In this document: positions 1 to 10,498 of the stretch, piece after piece
How the letters are laid out: the number at the start of each line of letters is the position of its first letter
How positions within the stretch are numbered: the first letter of the stretch is position 1
Origin: Paraescarpia echinospica
Lineage: Eukaryota > Annelida > Polychaeta > Sabellida > Siboglinidae
Assembly: GCA_020002185.1 (NCBI GenBank)
Contig: CM034543.1
Location: 7,984,000-8,047,999, forward strand
Reading direction: 5' to 3'
Length of the DNA: 64,000 bases
The notes under the pieces: model-generated
Seen by the model: the letters and a program-made list of their open reading frames with translations, nothing else
What the model was told of the DNA's origin: nothing
Databases searched by the model: none
Position numbers and translations under genes: made by a program

Positions 1-150
1 CAGTATCGGTCCAAAGCATAAAATGTTGTATGTCAAATGCCAGATGAAACTCCCCCCTCCCCAACTGAAAGTAATTTCATCTGATATTGGACATCAGCGT
101 TCTGAGGTGATCCTTATGCATCCAACATTTTTCTGGATATAAATAAGTCA
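1..150. repeat. Dispersed repeat, copy 1
   Basis: This stretch resembles 49790-49940 (both start with a cagtatcggtcc motif and share the gcataaaat, gtaattt and cgttctgag blocks). It also resembles, in parts and in reverse, 19800-20000. It lies in the intron just before the ANKRD50 exon. The class (SINE, MITE or other) is not determined. Confidence 0.6.
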
Positions 151-180
151 ACTGACCGTGGTTCTTGTGTTTGCCACCAG

Positions 181-1770
181 GTTGTCGACTTGTTGGTCGA
201 GGCGGGCGCACGCATCACCGAAGTCGACAATGACGGCCGAATCCCGATGTTACTGTCAGCACAGGAAGGTCATGTGGACGCAGTGAGGGCGCTACTGGAG
301 TACGGCTCACCGATCGAGGCTCGTGCGCATGACGGAAAGACAGCATTACGCATGGCCGCACTCGAGTCTCATAAGGATGTCGTTGGGTATCTACTGGAAA
401 GGCAAGCGGACGTGAATTATAAAGATGCTGACGGTCGCTCCACGCTCTACATGCTTGCACTGGAGAATCTGATCGATGTTGTCGACGTGTTGCTCGCGAA
501 TGGCGCCGAGGTCGAAGGTTGTGACCATGAAGGTCGCACGCCGCTGCACGTCGCGGCGTGGCAGGGGCATTATGAGATGGTTGAGCTACTCTTGAGACAT
601 GGCGCAAACGTTGATGGTGTCGATCATGATTTCCGTACGGCGCTGCAGTCGGCTGCATGGCAAGGTCACGCCAATGTCGTGCGGCTCCTGCTCAATTTCG
701 GCGGAAGTGTCGACCACACCTGCAACCAGGGAGCGACAGCGTTGTGTATCGCGGCGCAGGAAGGGCACGAGGACGTAGTAATGTCTTTGCTCGATTTTCG
801 GGCAAATCCGAACCACGCCGATCAATACAGTCGCACGGCGACCCGAGTCGCTCTTAAAGGTGGCCACATGAATGTCGTGAAAATCCTTGAGAAGCACGGT
901 GCTCACAACGCAAATGGCGTCAGTGGCAAGCAGAGTGGCACGTCAACAACAACGTCAGGAGTTTCCGTTTCCATGGCGACCGACGCCAAGGCGACCGTAT
1001 CGAGTAAACTGTTAGCACAGGCGGCAGCACTGGCAAACGGACAACTGATCACCATCACGAATTCCCCGACAGATTCGCCGGGATCAACATATGACCGCCG
1101 GAAGTCATACATGTCAAACAACTCGTCAAAATCATCGAGTAACTTAACCGCATCGAACACGGCTTCAACTAATCAGAGTTCGAGCAGCGGCGGTTGCGGT
1201 GATTCGGTGGCGTTGTCCTTTACGCAGCAGCTCCAACAGTGTTCGGTCGGGAAGAATCGCAACCGATCACTCACTCGCATTCTCTCGCCTGTCAGCGAAC
1301 CCCCGAGTCCAGAGAATTCCGTTTCGGTGTCGCCCATGAGCGAACTCCAGAATACATTCGCGAAAATCGCGCAAGATGTCAAGTCGTTGACCCGGCGCGG
1401 TGGTTCAAGTCCGTGTGTGGAGAATGGAGGGGGTGTACGTAGATCGACAGAAGAGCCGATTTGGCAGCGTCAGGCAGACACAGGAACGCGCGTTGGCGTA
1501 CTGAACGTGTCGAAATCGGAGCCAGGGATCATCATGGGGCAGACCGCCCATGGAGTGAAATCGCCCGACACGAGGCGGAAGCGAAATGGCATCGTCACGA
1601 ATCCAAAGTGTGTGAAGCCGGCGGTCGTGAACGGATACTATAACAAGCTGTCGAACCTGCCTGACACGATCGACACCTACCCGTCATGCAACAGGAGCAT
1701 GCCGGCGTCGGTTTCGAAAAAGGCGGCCCGACCGAACGGGTTGCCTTTGAAGAAGGAGACGCCACTATGA
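181..1770 (+). CDS. ANKRD50: ANKRD50 homologue, last coding exon
   Basis: The exon opens after a pyrimidine-rich tract and CAG at 178-180 and reads in frame to the TGA at 1768-1770. The Met at 190 is internal, so the real start lies upstream of the window. Residues 1 to about 240 form one partial and seven full ankyrin repeats. The run DHTCNQGATALCIAAQEGH is almost the same as in vertebrate ANKRD50. A low-complexity Ser/Thr/Asn tail follows with family blocks (LSFTQQLQQ, KRNGIVTNPK), and the protein ends KKETPL. ETPL is a class I PDZ ligand with Glu at -3. In mammals ANKRD50 binds the SNX27-retromer endosomal recycling complex; the same role here is inferred. The upstream NTPase-like and earlier ankyrin parts are outside the window. 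The exon is clearly richer in GC than the flanking DNA. Confidence 0.9.
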   Translation, partial: VVDLLVEAGARITEVDNDGRIPMLLSAQEGHVDAVRALLEYGSPIEARAHDGKTALRMAALESHKDVVGYLLERQADVNYKDADGRSTLYMLALENLIDVVDVLLANGAEVEGCDHEGRTPLHVAAWQGHYEMVELLLRHGANVDGVDHDFRTALQSAAWQGHANVVRLLLNFGGSVDHTCNQGATALCIAAQEGHEDVVMSLLDFRANPNHADQYSRTATRVALKGGHMNVVKILEKHGAHNANGVSGKQSGTSTTTSGVSVSMATDAKATVSSKLLAQAAALANGQLITITNSPTDSPGSTYDRRKSYMSNNSSKSSSNLTASNTASTNQSSSSGGCGDSVALSFTQQLQQCSVGKNRNRSLTRILSPVSEPPSPENSVSVSPMSELQNTFAKIAQDVKSLTRRGGSSPCVENGGGVRRSTEEPIWQRQADTGTRVGVLNVSKSEPGIIMGQTAHGVKSPDTRRKRNGIVTNPKCVKPAVVNGYYNKLSNLPDTIDTYPSCNRSMPASVSKKAARPNGLPLKKETPL

Positions 1771-3035
1771 CAGGAAGGGAATGTTTATCAAGTAAGTTTC
1801 AAATGTGTTGTCTTGAATACATGTGGGAACCATGTAAATGTGTTGTCTTGAATACATGTGGGAACCATGTAAATGTGCTGAACATCAAAGGGCTTTGCGG
1901 TTAACCCAACCTCAATATTGTTTTAATTTTAATGTTTTGTTAACAATCTGAACATTTGCGATGAAAATTCTAATTGTGAAGTTTCGGGTTTATTAAATGT
2001 AATACCTTGAACATAATGTGTCAAAATGTAACGCAATGAGTCGGATGTCAGCGAACTTGATTTCGACAAAACACCGTTTTATATTGCATAGTGATTTTTT
2101 TACAATTTCTGACTTTTTGTCTCCAAATGATACTTTTATGTCTTTTCTATCAATTGGCAATGGTTTTTCTCACTTATATTAATATTTAGTAAAGGTCTAT
2201 TAGAAACTTTTTAGAAAGAGTACATAATATTTCATGCATGAATTCCGTAAAACAAAAGCGATAAATCTCACTTGATCGCATCACATTTTAAAGGAAATCC
2301 TTCAGTGGAAGGTATATTTGGTACTATGGGAAATCCCGATTATGTCAACTTTAGCCAATAGTATCGCCTGACACAGAGGCCTATCTGTAAACAAAAGTTG
2401 GCCGCGTGACTGAGACAGATCCACTCATTGGCTAATTCTACTTGCAGTGCAGAGTGCCCTTTCTTGACCTCGCTAACTGTAAACAACTTACTGTGGCAAT
2501 GGCTTTGTCGTTAGGAAACATTCCTAATTACTCGGATACCGTTACGATAATCTCAGTAAACAGTTTACGAAATATATCTTCGACATTGAGCGTGACTTGT
2601 GGGTGTATTTTGAATGCATCGAATAGAAGCAAACCGGCTGAATTTAGAATGACATCGCAGGCGTAATGATGTTCAATCACTCGCTGTAGCCTTCGACATT
2701 GGGGCCTGGCCCTTGTAGACGGACGATTAAGTTCATAAAACCACGAAGCTTAGGTGTTATAATTATCAGTATACTCATTACTGCCTAGCAGTTACATAAA
2801 ATTTCAATACGTTCAACTGCGTCGATGTCATGTTACGTTGTTGCTCGGTTAATATTCAGCGTTAAAGGGAATAAAAACATCTATTGCTTGAATTTATGTT
2901 ATATTACATCCTGCTATCTATTTCCACGTCCACCAAGCAAAAAAAATCAAAAAAATTCTAATGAATTAGAAATTCCACATTTTATGCTGTACATCCAGAC
3001 ATTTTCGAATATGCATATTTTTGGCGTGCTTTTCG
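1771..3035 (+). other. ANKRD50 3' flank / probable 3' UTR
   Basis: No coding exon is recognised. A strong donor-like site (caa|gtaagt, GT at 1792-1793) lies 21 nt after the stop and could mark an intron in the 3' UTR. AATAAA at 2870-2875 is a possible poly(A) signal if that donor is not used. AT-rich otherwise. Confidence 0.4.
1801..1877. repeat. 35-bp tandem duplication
   Basis: Two exact 35-bp copies (1801-1835 and 1836-1870) plus 7 bp of a third, starting 9 bp after the donor-like GTAAGT at 1792. Confidence 0.9.
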
Positions 3036-3492
3036 GGATGCCGAGATGTGACGTCACACATGACTCACACTCGCATCAGGCCGACCCTTTCTATGCATTC
3101 AGACCATGTTTACATGGATAATGTTGGGGTCGAAACGAGCATCAGAATGAGTTGTTATGCAATAATCCGATGTAATACAAACACTAGTCATCATAGAGGA
3201 ACAAGCAGTTATCTTACGGTTCCACATGAATCGAATTTTATTCAAAACAACGAATGCGAATGGGCCTACAAGTCGACTAGGTTTCGCCGAGCTTGGGCTC
3301 GTTTTCAGAATAATTATATCGAATGCAACCAACGGGAGATAATCTACACCAATAAACATACATAGCAAACATATATTGTATCCAGCTACATAAAGTAACG
3401 TGTATAATCTCATAATATAACTAGAATATCGATATATGAAGGAGTTGTACAATTTACCATAACAACTTAAATCAGTTAGAAGGTTTCCGCTG

Positions 3493-3577
3493 GTCCCGCT
3501 AGCTCAGTGGGTAGGCGCGTTGGTTGCTTGTCATTTATTTTACAATCGGGCGACGCCGGTTCAATCCTGACAGCATG
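3493..3577 (+). pseudogene. tRNA-derived sequence in left foldback arm
   Basis: An A-box-like TAGCTCAGTGGG starts at about 3499, and a B-box-like GGTTCAATCC lies at 3558-3567 with the usual polymerase III spacing. The acceptor stem does not pair, so this is a tRNA-derived SINE head or tRNA pseudogene and not a working tRNA. Confidence 0.6.
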
Positions 3578-4055
3578 CAAACCTTTGATTTTCATTACAT
3601 CTTTTTTGTTTATGTTTTTACGAAGTAATATAAACCAAATCATTTAGTATACTATGATGCACTGTTTGTAAATAATTTTTATTTTGTAGTAATTATTTAT
3701 TCGCCACAAAAATGAAAATATGGTCATTATATAATGATGTTTCTAAATGTTATTTATCCAAACAAATATAATGTAATGGATATCTAATTTATTAATTGTA
3801 AATATATTGTACAGTAATATATTGTAATTATATATGTGAAAACAGATTGTGATCTGTCTGGATAAATACAATTTAGAAACATCGTTGTATATAATGACCA
3901 TATTTTCATTTTTGTGGCGAATAAATAATTACTACAAAAATATAAAAAATATTTATAAACAGTGCATCATAGTATACTAAATGATTTGGTTTATATTACT
4001 TCGTGAAAACATTTTAAAAAAAAGTGTAAAGAAAATCAATAGTTTGCATGCTGTC

Positions 4056-4135
4056 AGGATTGAACCAGCATCGCCCGATTGTAAAACAGATGCCAAGGAA
4101 CCAACGCATTTACCAACTGAGCTATCAAGGCCGGC
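4056..4135 (-). pseudogene. tRNA-derived sequence in right foldback arm
   Basis: Inverted partner of the left-arm copy: the B box is at 4057-4066 and the A box (TAGCTCAGTTGG) at 4113-4124, both on the minus strand. The acceptor stem is again not complementary. Confidence 0.6.
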
Positions 4136-4590
4136 AGAAATTCACTGACTGATTTCAGTTGTTATGATAAATTGTACAACTCCTCCTTCATACATCGATA
4201 TTCTAGTGATATTATGAGATTTTTCACATTCTTTTCTGTAGCTGGATACGATATATGTTTGCTATGTATGTATATTGGTGTACATTATCTCCCGTTGGTT
4301 GCATTCGATATAATTATTCTGAAAACGAGCCCAGGGCCAAGCTCGGCGAAACCTAGTCGACTTGTAGGCCCATTCGCATTCATTGTGTTTTGAATAAAAT
4401 TGGATTCATGTGGAACCGTAAGATACCTGCTTGTTCCTCTATGATGACTAGTGTTTGTATTACATCGGATTATTGCATAACAACTCATTCTGACGCTCGT
4501 TTCGACCCAAACATTATCCATGTAAACATGCTCTGAATGCATAGAAAGGGTCGGCCTGCTGCGAGTGTGAGTCGTGTGACGTTAAGATAC

Positions 4591-7500
4591 CACGTCCTAG
4601 CTCATTAAATTTTTATTTTCCGCGGGAATCGCTACACAGACGGGTTTAAAATCGAATTTATGCTACAAATGTATTTTTGTGTATTTTTTTAATGTTCTCG
4701 AATGTTACATGTAATATTAAACTTTCTGTACACATGGAAAACGGATTTTAGCTAATGCCTTGTTTTTATTTCCTTTAATGTACGCAGAGATTATGTAATG
4801 TTATAAACTTATTTTTACTTTAGTTATATACAGTGTTTTTTGGTTATAATATTAATAGGTCACATATTTGGTTCATATTTACACTACGTACGGAAAACAC
4901 CATTAGACAACACTGCAAAATTTCAGAGAAATCTATTATGTGTAACTAAGGTAATTTGAAGAAAACGTGTAAACATGTACATGAACTTCAACTGCGTTTG
5001 TCTCAGTTTGACCGTTTCTACTCCAGTCATCTTCACCGTGGCATAACTTAGGCTATGAGTGAGCTAGGCCCATGTTTTATGAACCAATGGATTACTCAAT
5101 TTTTTTATTTTTGAAATGTGACTCATTTTGTAAAGACTCGACACATATATTAATATCTAGTATTTAAGATCATTGTAATCACTAAAACTATGAGGAAAAG
5201 ACAGTTTTAATGTAGCATTATAAATAACAAATCCATAGTTTGTGACTAGCTAAAGTATTAAAGTTGTTCATCACTATATTGAGTATTTTGAAAGTATCAA
5301 TGTTTTCCCCAGTACGTAGAAATGAGACAACTTATTTGTAATTTCATCACTACTTGTTGTTCAAACCTTTTCAAAATAACTTAATAGTTTGTCAGATGAA
5401 TTCATCAAAAAACTAAATAAGAAATTTGCACAGGTGAACCAGCATGTCATCATGTCAGCATGCCATCATGTCATCATGTCATCATGTCATCATATCAGCA
5501 TGTCATCGTGTCATCATGGATGTGAGATGGGTTTGATTGATCACAAAATTAGACAGAAAAAAACGTGAGAAAATCAGAATGAGGACAGACCAAGTTTCAT
5601 CATGTCTTATTGAAACATGACATTTCAGAGTCTAAATGAACAAAACTGGATTATGCTGAAATGATGGGTTTATTGTGAAATCATTAACTGACATTATGGC
5701 CTCCTGACCCACTGTTTGTGTTTTAAAGAACAAGTTTTTTAATACAAGTTGACCACTATTTCTTTAAGTAGAATGTCTTGCCCTGAATATCGGGTTTGCA
5801 CTGAGACTGACACTAACATATCTTAATGGTAAAATTAAAATAAAGAATTGGTGTTCATTAATGTAGAACACATGGGCATACCAAAATTAGAATTAGATGT
5901 TAAAACAAATATTTAATAATTATACCTATATTTATAACATGATTTCGCCATTAAAATGTTTAGACTTTTGTATGATGATTACCCCTCCATAATCTTGTAT
6001 CATGCATTGATAACAGTACGTAATGCTGTAAATTATGCTAAATCTAGACATTATCAGATAAACTGTAGAATCTTTGTGTACATGGTCAGAATACAGCCAT
6101 AGACAGGTCAAGAGTATTGACCAATGTTAGGTAATGAAGCAGGTTTAGAGCAGTCAACTTGTATTGTGAGCCAGGTACTTTGGCCATTGGTTTGACCACT
6201 TGGTGATCTGAAGAGGGTTTATAGGATGTGAAGTTTGAGTCAGTGAAAGATACCACTGCTGGTTCTCGAACAAGCACATTGTAATTAGCTAGCCCACAAT
6301 GCCCTGTAATTTACTGGCAGGCAAATTGGCGTCGAAAATGTTGGCAGTAATTGAGGTACTCTATGTGGTTGATTTCCGTTGTGATCAAATTGTCATTATG
6401 CATAACTCCAGCTTGAAGTTTTTAGATTCACTTGACTGGGTCTTTCTTTGGAGAAGTATTAGGCATCCAGACGTGGGGGTTATCCCCACAGGGTGTTAGA
6501 TTCTATATTGGGAAAATGCTATTAAAGTTGAATCTTGAGATTGCATATCTTTTAAATACAAATTTCCAGTCAAGCAACATGCCCTGTACACGCTATATAA
6601 CTTTCCTCAATACTATATATAAAATGCAATTTTAAGAAAAAATGGTGCAAAAACTAAAAAAATTATATCCACTGCCAGTCGTTTAATTTTATTCCGCTGG
6701 CCGGACAGGGCAATTGGTAATTTTGCAAAATAATAATTTATTGAATAATGTCAAATTCCAAAGTGACATGTGGTAGCAAGTATGATCAAATCAGTTCATA
6801 TTATTTATGTTGTACATTCACTTTCTTAAAAACATTTAAAATGGTAGTTTAACTCAGAAACAACTTAAATGTTGGGAATTATTTAAAATACATTCTGAGG
6901 TGGTTTGTTTCTTCTGATTGATAGGAAGCTTGGTTACTCTACTGTGGCTATTCTCGGAAAAAAACTATTTTTAATAGAAACCCCATACCATAGGTAGTGA
7001 AATAATGGCACACACAGGGTGTGTGTGTGGAAACTTAACCCAAGCGGAGGGCATCTTGTGACTGGTACAAGAGCTCTGCACTAGGTGCACTACCGGGTAG
7101 TTATAGAGAGCCGTGAGTGTTTTGATTTGTGAAGTGAAACAAGATTACCGGGTAGCCTGTGATTTTGACGGTCTCAAGTGAATCCGTCCCCTACACTTGA
7201 GTACCGGTGGTTAAAACTGTCCCCGTTTTAGTTCGCTGCATTGCTGGCATAGCTAGCTATCCAGAAATTATTTGTGACTTGGTGCATAGTGGCGTAGATT
7301 AGATTTAGCGGCAGTCGTTTTGGAAACCTACCTGTTTGGAGCTATGTGAAATCGGATAGCAGCTAAACACTTTGTTTCATGGTTTCTCTGCCAATCTGTA
7401 GCACTTATTTATTTATAATAGCGGATTTGGTTGGTGGTACTCATTGTTGTCAGATAATCCAGATTAGCTAATCTGAATTAGTCCGTATTAACATGCTGCT

Positions 7501-8845
7501 GTAACTTTGTCTGTGTTTTTAGTCGAGCGTTGACTTTGCGAGTGGAGATAAGGCTTGTATAAGTGGACAATATGTCTGGTAAACAGAGATTTCTGGTGCG
7601 GTGTTTTGTATTTTGTGTTTACTTTGTTTGTTTAATCACAAAAACAGAAGCCGTGTTGTTGTTGGAAAGATACTGACAGGATTAACTTTTTTGCCAGAGT
7701 TGGATGTGGATTTGACAAGTGGTTTTGAGTTCTAAAGTAGAAACGTTTACACACCAACAGTAAAGTAAATGCAGGTTAGAATAACTATATTATTTCGCTG
7801 GTTTCCGGATGGCAATGTTGATTTAAGCTCATTAAATTAAAAGCAACCACGCCTAGATAAACATGTTTATTTATACACGTTAAAGGAAACAACTAGGCCA
7901 AGGTAGATACATAAATGCCTGTTTTATCTTTCAAGATTATCTATTTCCTGTTCTCCGTCGACTGTTTTTGATTTGTCTGATATTGTCAGAATGATATTAA
8001 AGATGAAAAGTGAAGAATGATAAGAACGATAGATGGCTAGGAATGCTGGAAAACAAAGTTAAAAAGAGAACTTTGTGAACAAAATCATTTATGTTAACAC
8101 CTGTGTTACTTTTGTATTATTTATTAGTTTTAAATACTTGCTATTACAAAGCCAACTGATGTGAGAGTTTTTGCTCATTTCAACTACTATTGTTTTGTTC
8201 TTTTGCCTTATATTTTATTTATCTATTAGATAAAAACTATTGGATGGATGACGCTCAGATTTTGCTAAGAGAAGACTGTCAAGAAGTCATTGTTGTTTAG
8301 ATCCTGTAGGCACGCTGAGCATGATTGAGACAAAAAGTGTTTCATTTGAGCATTTTAATAACAAATTAAAATGTATTTTATAGTATCGCAAAGTTAGATT
8401 TAAATATCATTGATAATTTTATTTGAGCAATGATAATGGAGTAATACCACGAAAGCCAGGGAGATTTACACTTACAGACTGCTTTTCCAATAAATCATCC
8501 CGTTAAATGTAGCATCACTAATTTAAACAGATGGAAATTTCCACCATTTAAATTATTACGTGTTGTGTTTTGGTCCGGTCCCTTATGAAACATTGGCTAG
8601 TGTCCTAATACTTATGGGTCATGTCAAAGTGTTTGTTGACGTAGACTTCTTGTCGTTATGTGCAGTATTTGGAGAGACCTGGCAAACCTCCACGGAAAGA
8701 CGATCTTTGGGAGTGTGTAGAGTTGGGAATGAGAGACGGAATGATGGGAAGATGGATATTAGTGGAATTGCGTTGGGAATGTTTTATTTTCATTGATATG
8801 AATTTGGGTGAAAAATGGTGGGATGTTGACGTTGTGAATTGCTGT
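4591..8845. other. No gene recognised
   Basis: AT-rich sequence with only short shadow frames. It contains a 9-bp CATCATGTC-type repeat near 5445-5520. A weak acceptor-like gttatgtgcag at 8653-8663 precedes a short open stretch of no recognisable family. I see no other structure. Confidence 0.5.
5445..5520. repeat. 9-bp microsatellite (catcatgtc)n
   Basis: About eight imperfect copies of catcatgtc, with variants ending in agc or atc. Confidence 0.85.
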
Positions 8846-9075
8846 ACTGTAATGACTGTGTATATTCGGGCACTGCATATTGTCAGATGCCCTAAAAATA
8901 TACAAAAACAAAACTAATTATTTTGTGGACTATGTTTTTGGAGACCTGTTATGTTTACATGTCCAAATACATATACTACATAAGAATTATATGTTTCGGA
9001 CACAAGTAATAATTCTTTTTTGTATGTATGTTTTCGGACAACTGAGAATGTAATTACTTTTAGGTGTGCGAATAG
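8846..9075. repeat. Dispersed element, 'gtaatgactgtgt' family
   Basis: It contains gtaatgactgtgtatattcgg, later accctaaaaatata and tgtttcggacac motifs. These recur at 9522-9745 and 43050-43262 in both orientations, and their core (atgac-gta-tgtatttggacac) is also the core of the two giant TAF1 intron arrays. The boundaries are approximate. Confidence 0.5.
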
Positions 9076-9384
9076 ATTTGTAGTCATTCAGGTACCCCTT
9101 GGCAACCTCTTCCGTTTAAAACCAACTTGAAATCTCTGGGAAGTATTCAGCCACTTGGCAGTGACTACCATTTAGTGATGCTCTCTTCTAATGACACTAC
9201 TGCAAGGATTAGTAGCTAAAACAGGGTGTTTGGTGGTACTTTGAGGCAGCATCTAGAAATGCAGGAGTCAGTTTGTCGGAATGAAAAAAGTGATCGGGAT
9301 AGGTGTGAGGGGTTAAGGCACTCGGGGCTGGGTTCAACAGGGAGGCTGGGATGTGTTCACAGTAGGGAGCAGCTGGACCCAGTT

Positions 9385-9505
9385 ACGACCTTTCCTCCCA
9401 TTGCCCTCTTGATGATGTCTGCGTTGAATGATGGTGGTGATTGGGAATAGTCTGCGTTCCTTCGTTTCTGCCTTCTCAGTTGCATATATATATGTAGCAT
9501 TGGGT
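9385..9505. repeat. Duplicated segment, copy 1
   Basis: Matches 9935-10060: both share tccca/ttgccct, gttgaatg-tggtggtga/cgattggga, ttcgtttctg and ttctc-gttgc blocks, and both are followed by AT-rich sequence. A dispersed repeat present twice within 600 bp. Confidence 0.7.
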
Positions 9506-9521
9506 ACTTTTGGGTCGTTAC

Positions 9522-9745
9522 AGTATATACCGTAATGAATATGTATTCGGACACCTACAAATAATAAATAACTTCTCAGCTGTCTGACGACATACAGTGC
9601 AAACAATATTTTTGGTGTCCAAAAACACGCTGTCATTACAGATATATATATATAATAATACGTGCCAGGAAACATACAAATAAATATTATTTTTTATAGA
9701 TTTTTAGGGTGTCTGAAAACAATGTTAAAATACGTACAGTGTACG
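9522..9745. repeat. Dispersed element, 'tgtattcggacacc' family
   Basis: Block order: gtaatgaatatgtattcggacacc, ggtgtccaaaaacacgctgtcatta, tatagatttttaggg-tgtctgaaaac. It matches 43050-43262 block for block. The inverted gtgtcc / ggacac motifs suggest a small non-autonomous DNA element. Confidence 0.65.
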
Positions 9746-9934
9746 TATTTAATATGCGTTTGTGTAGTTAAGACAGTTGTGCTACACAGTGGACAGATTG
9801 TCCTCTTCCAGACAAGTCTGGGCAAGTGAAGTAGGGAATTTTATCTGCACATGAACGTTTTAGGTATGTCTTTTTAGTCCTTTGGCCAAAGGTCCAAGGG
9901 ACTATTGCCATCATTTCAAATTCGGTGACGTGAT

Positions 9935-10060
9935 GGTATGGGACCTCTCCTTCCAATTGCCCTTGTATTGACGTCTTCGTTGAATGGTGGTGACGATTGG
10001 GAAGTGTCTGAGTGAGTTCATTCGTTTCTGTCTTCTCGGTTGCCTATATGTAGTGCTGTG
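9935..10060. repeat. Duplicated segment, copy 2
   Basis: Second copy of the 9385-9505 segment in the same orientation; it runs directly into the 27-bp tandem array. Confidence 0.7.
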
Positions 10061-10192
10061 TATCATTATGGTATATGTAGTGCTGTGTATCATTATGGTA
10101 TATGTAGTGCTGTGTATCATTATGGTATATGTAGTGCTGTGTATCATTATGGTATATGTAGTGCTGTGTATCATTATGGTATATGCATATTT
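10045..10192. repeat. 27-bp minisatellite, 5 copies
   Basis: Five near-perfect copies of a 27-bp unit (core gtagtgctgtgtatcattat). Because 27 is divisible by three, both strands show apparent proteins with a 9-residue period; these are not genes. Confidence 0.95.
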
Positions 10193-10498
10193 TATATGCA
10201 TTTTTGTGATAAGACAGTGGTGCCACACAGTGGACCGATTTACGCATTTTCTTTTTCTAGACAAGTCTGTGCACTCCATACGGAAGTCCTCTGATGAATT
10301 GAAGAAAATGTTTGTGATGTTATGAACAATCAATTTACGTCCGTCTGACTGTACGAACCCTTAAACTGGTAAAACCCGCAACCCATTGAGAATTTTGAAG
10401 AAATAAATATGTCACTTTTCTTCTGAGGTGGCGTAGATTAATCCCTGAAAGTTTGGCGCACAGGATGCTAACTGTCTAGAAGGAAAACATTGACATAC

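Larger units (their letters stand above)
3040..4590. mobile_element. Large foldback (inverted repeat) element
   Basis: The left arm (about 3048-3775) and the right arm (about 3856-4582) are near-identical inverted copies, separated by an AT-rich spacer of about 80 bp. The outer ends share the block gacgtcacac / gactcacactcgca / ggccgaccctttctatgcat. Each arm holds a tRNA-derived segment. The open frames inside (for example 3099-3452 and 4172-4393) are mirror translations of the two arms and show no protein family. It is either a foldback-type DNA element or two head-to-head copies of one tRNA-derived repeat. Confidence 0.85.

Noticed and set aside
190..190. Met at 190 as the ANKRD50 start
   Set aside because: The frame is open upstream to an acceptor at 181 and the exon begins inside an ankyrin repeat, so the Met is internal.
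215..906. Minus-strand and alternate-frame ORFs over the ANKRD50 exon
   Set aside because: Shadows of a GC-rich coding exon.
3493..4135. Functional tRNA genes
   Set aside because: A and B boxes exist but acceptor stems do not pair and the anticodon arm is not convincing; better read as tRNA-derived repeats.
3099..4393. Two similar membrane-like frames (117 and 73 codons)
   Set aside because: They are the two arms of the foldback translated from opposite strands; no conserved family and no sign of coding selection.
8663..8910. Possible short exon with acceptor-like gttatgtgcag
   Set aside because: The open stretch has no recognised family, no clear donor, and runs into a dispersed repeat.
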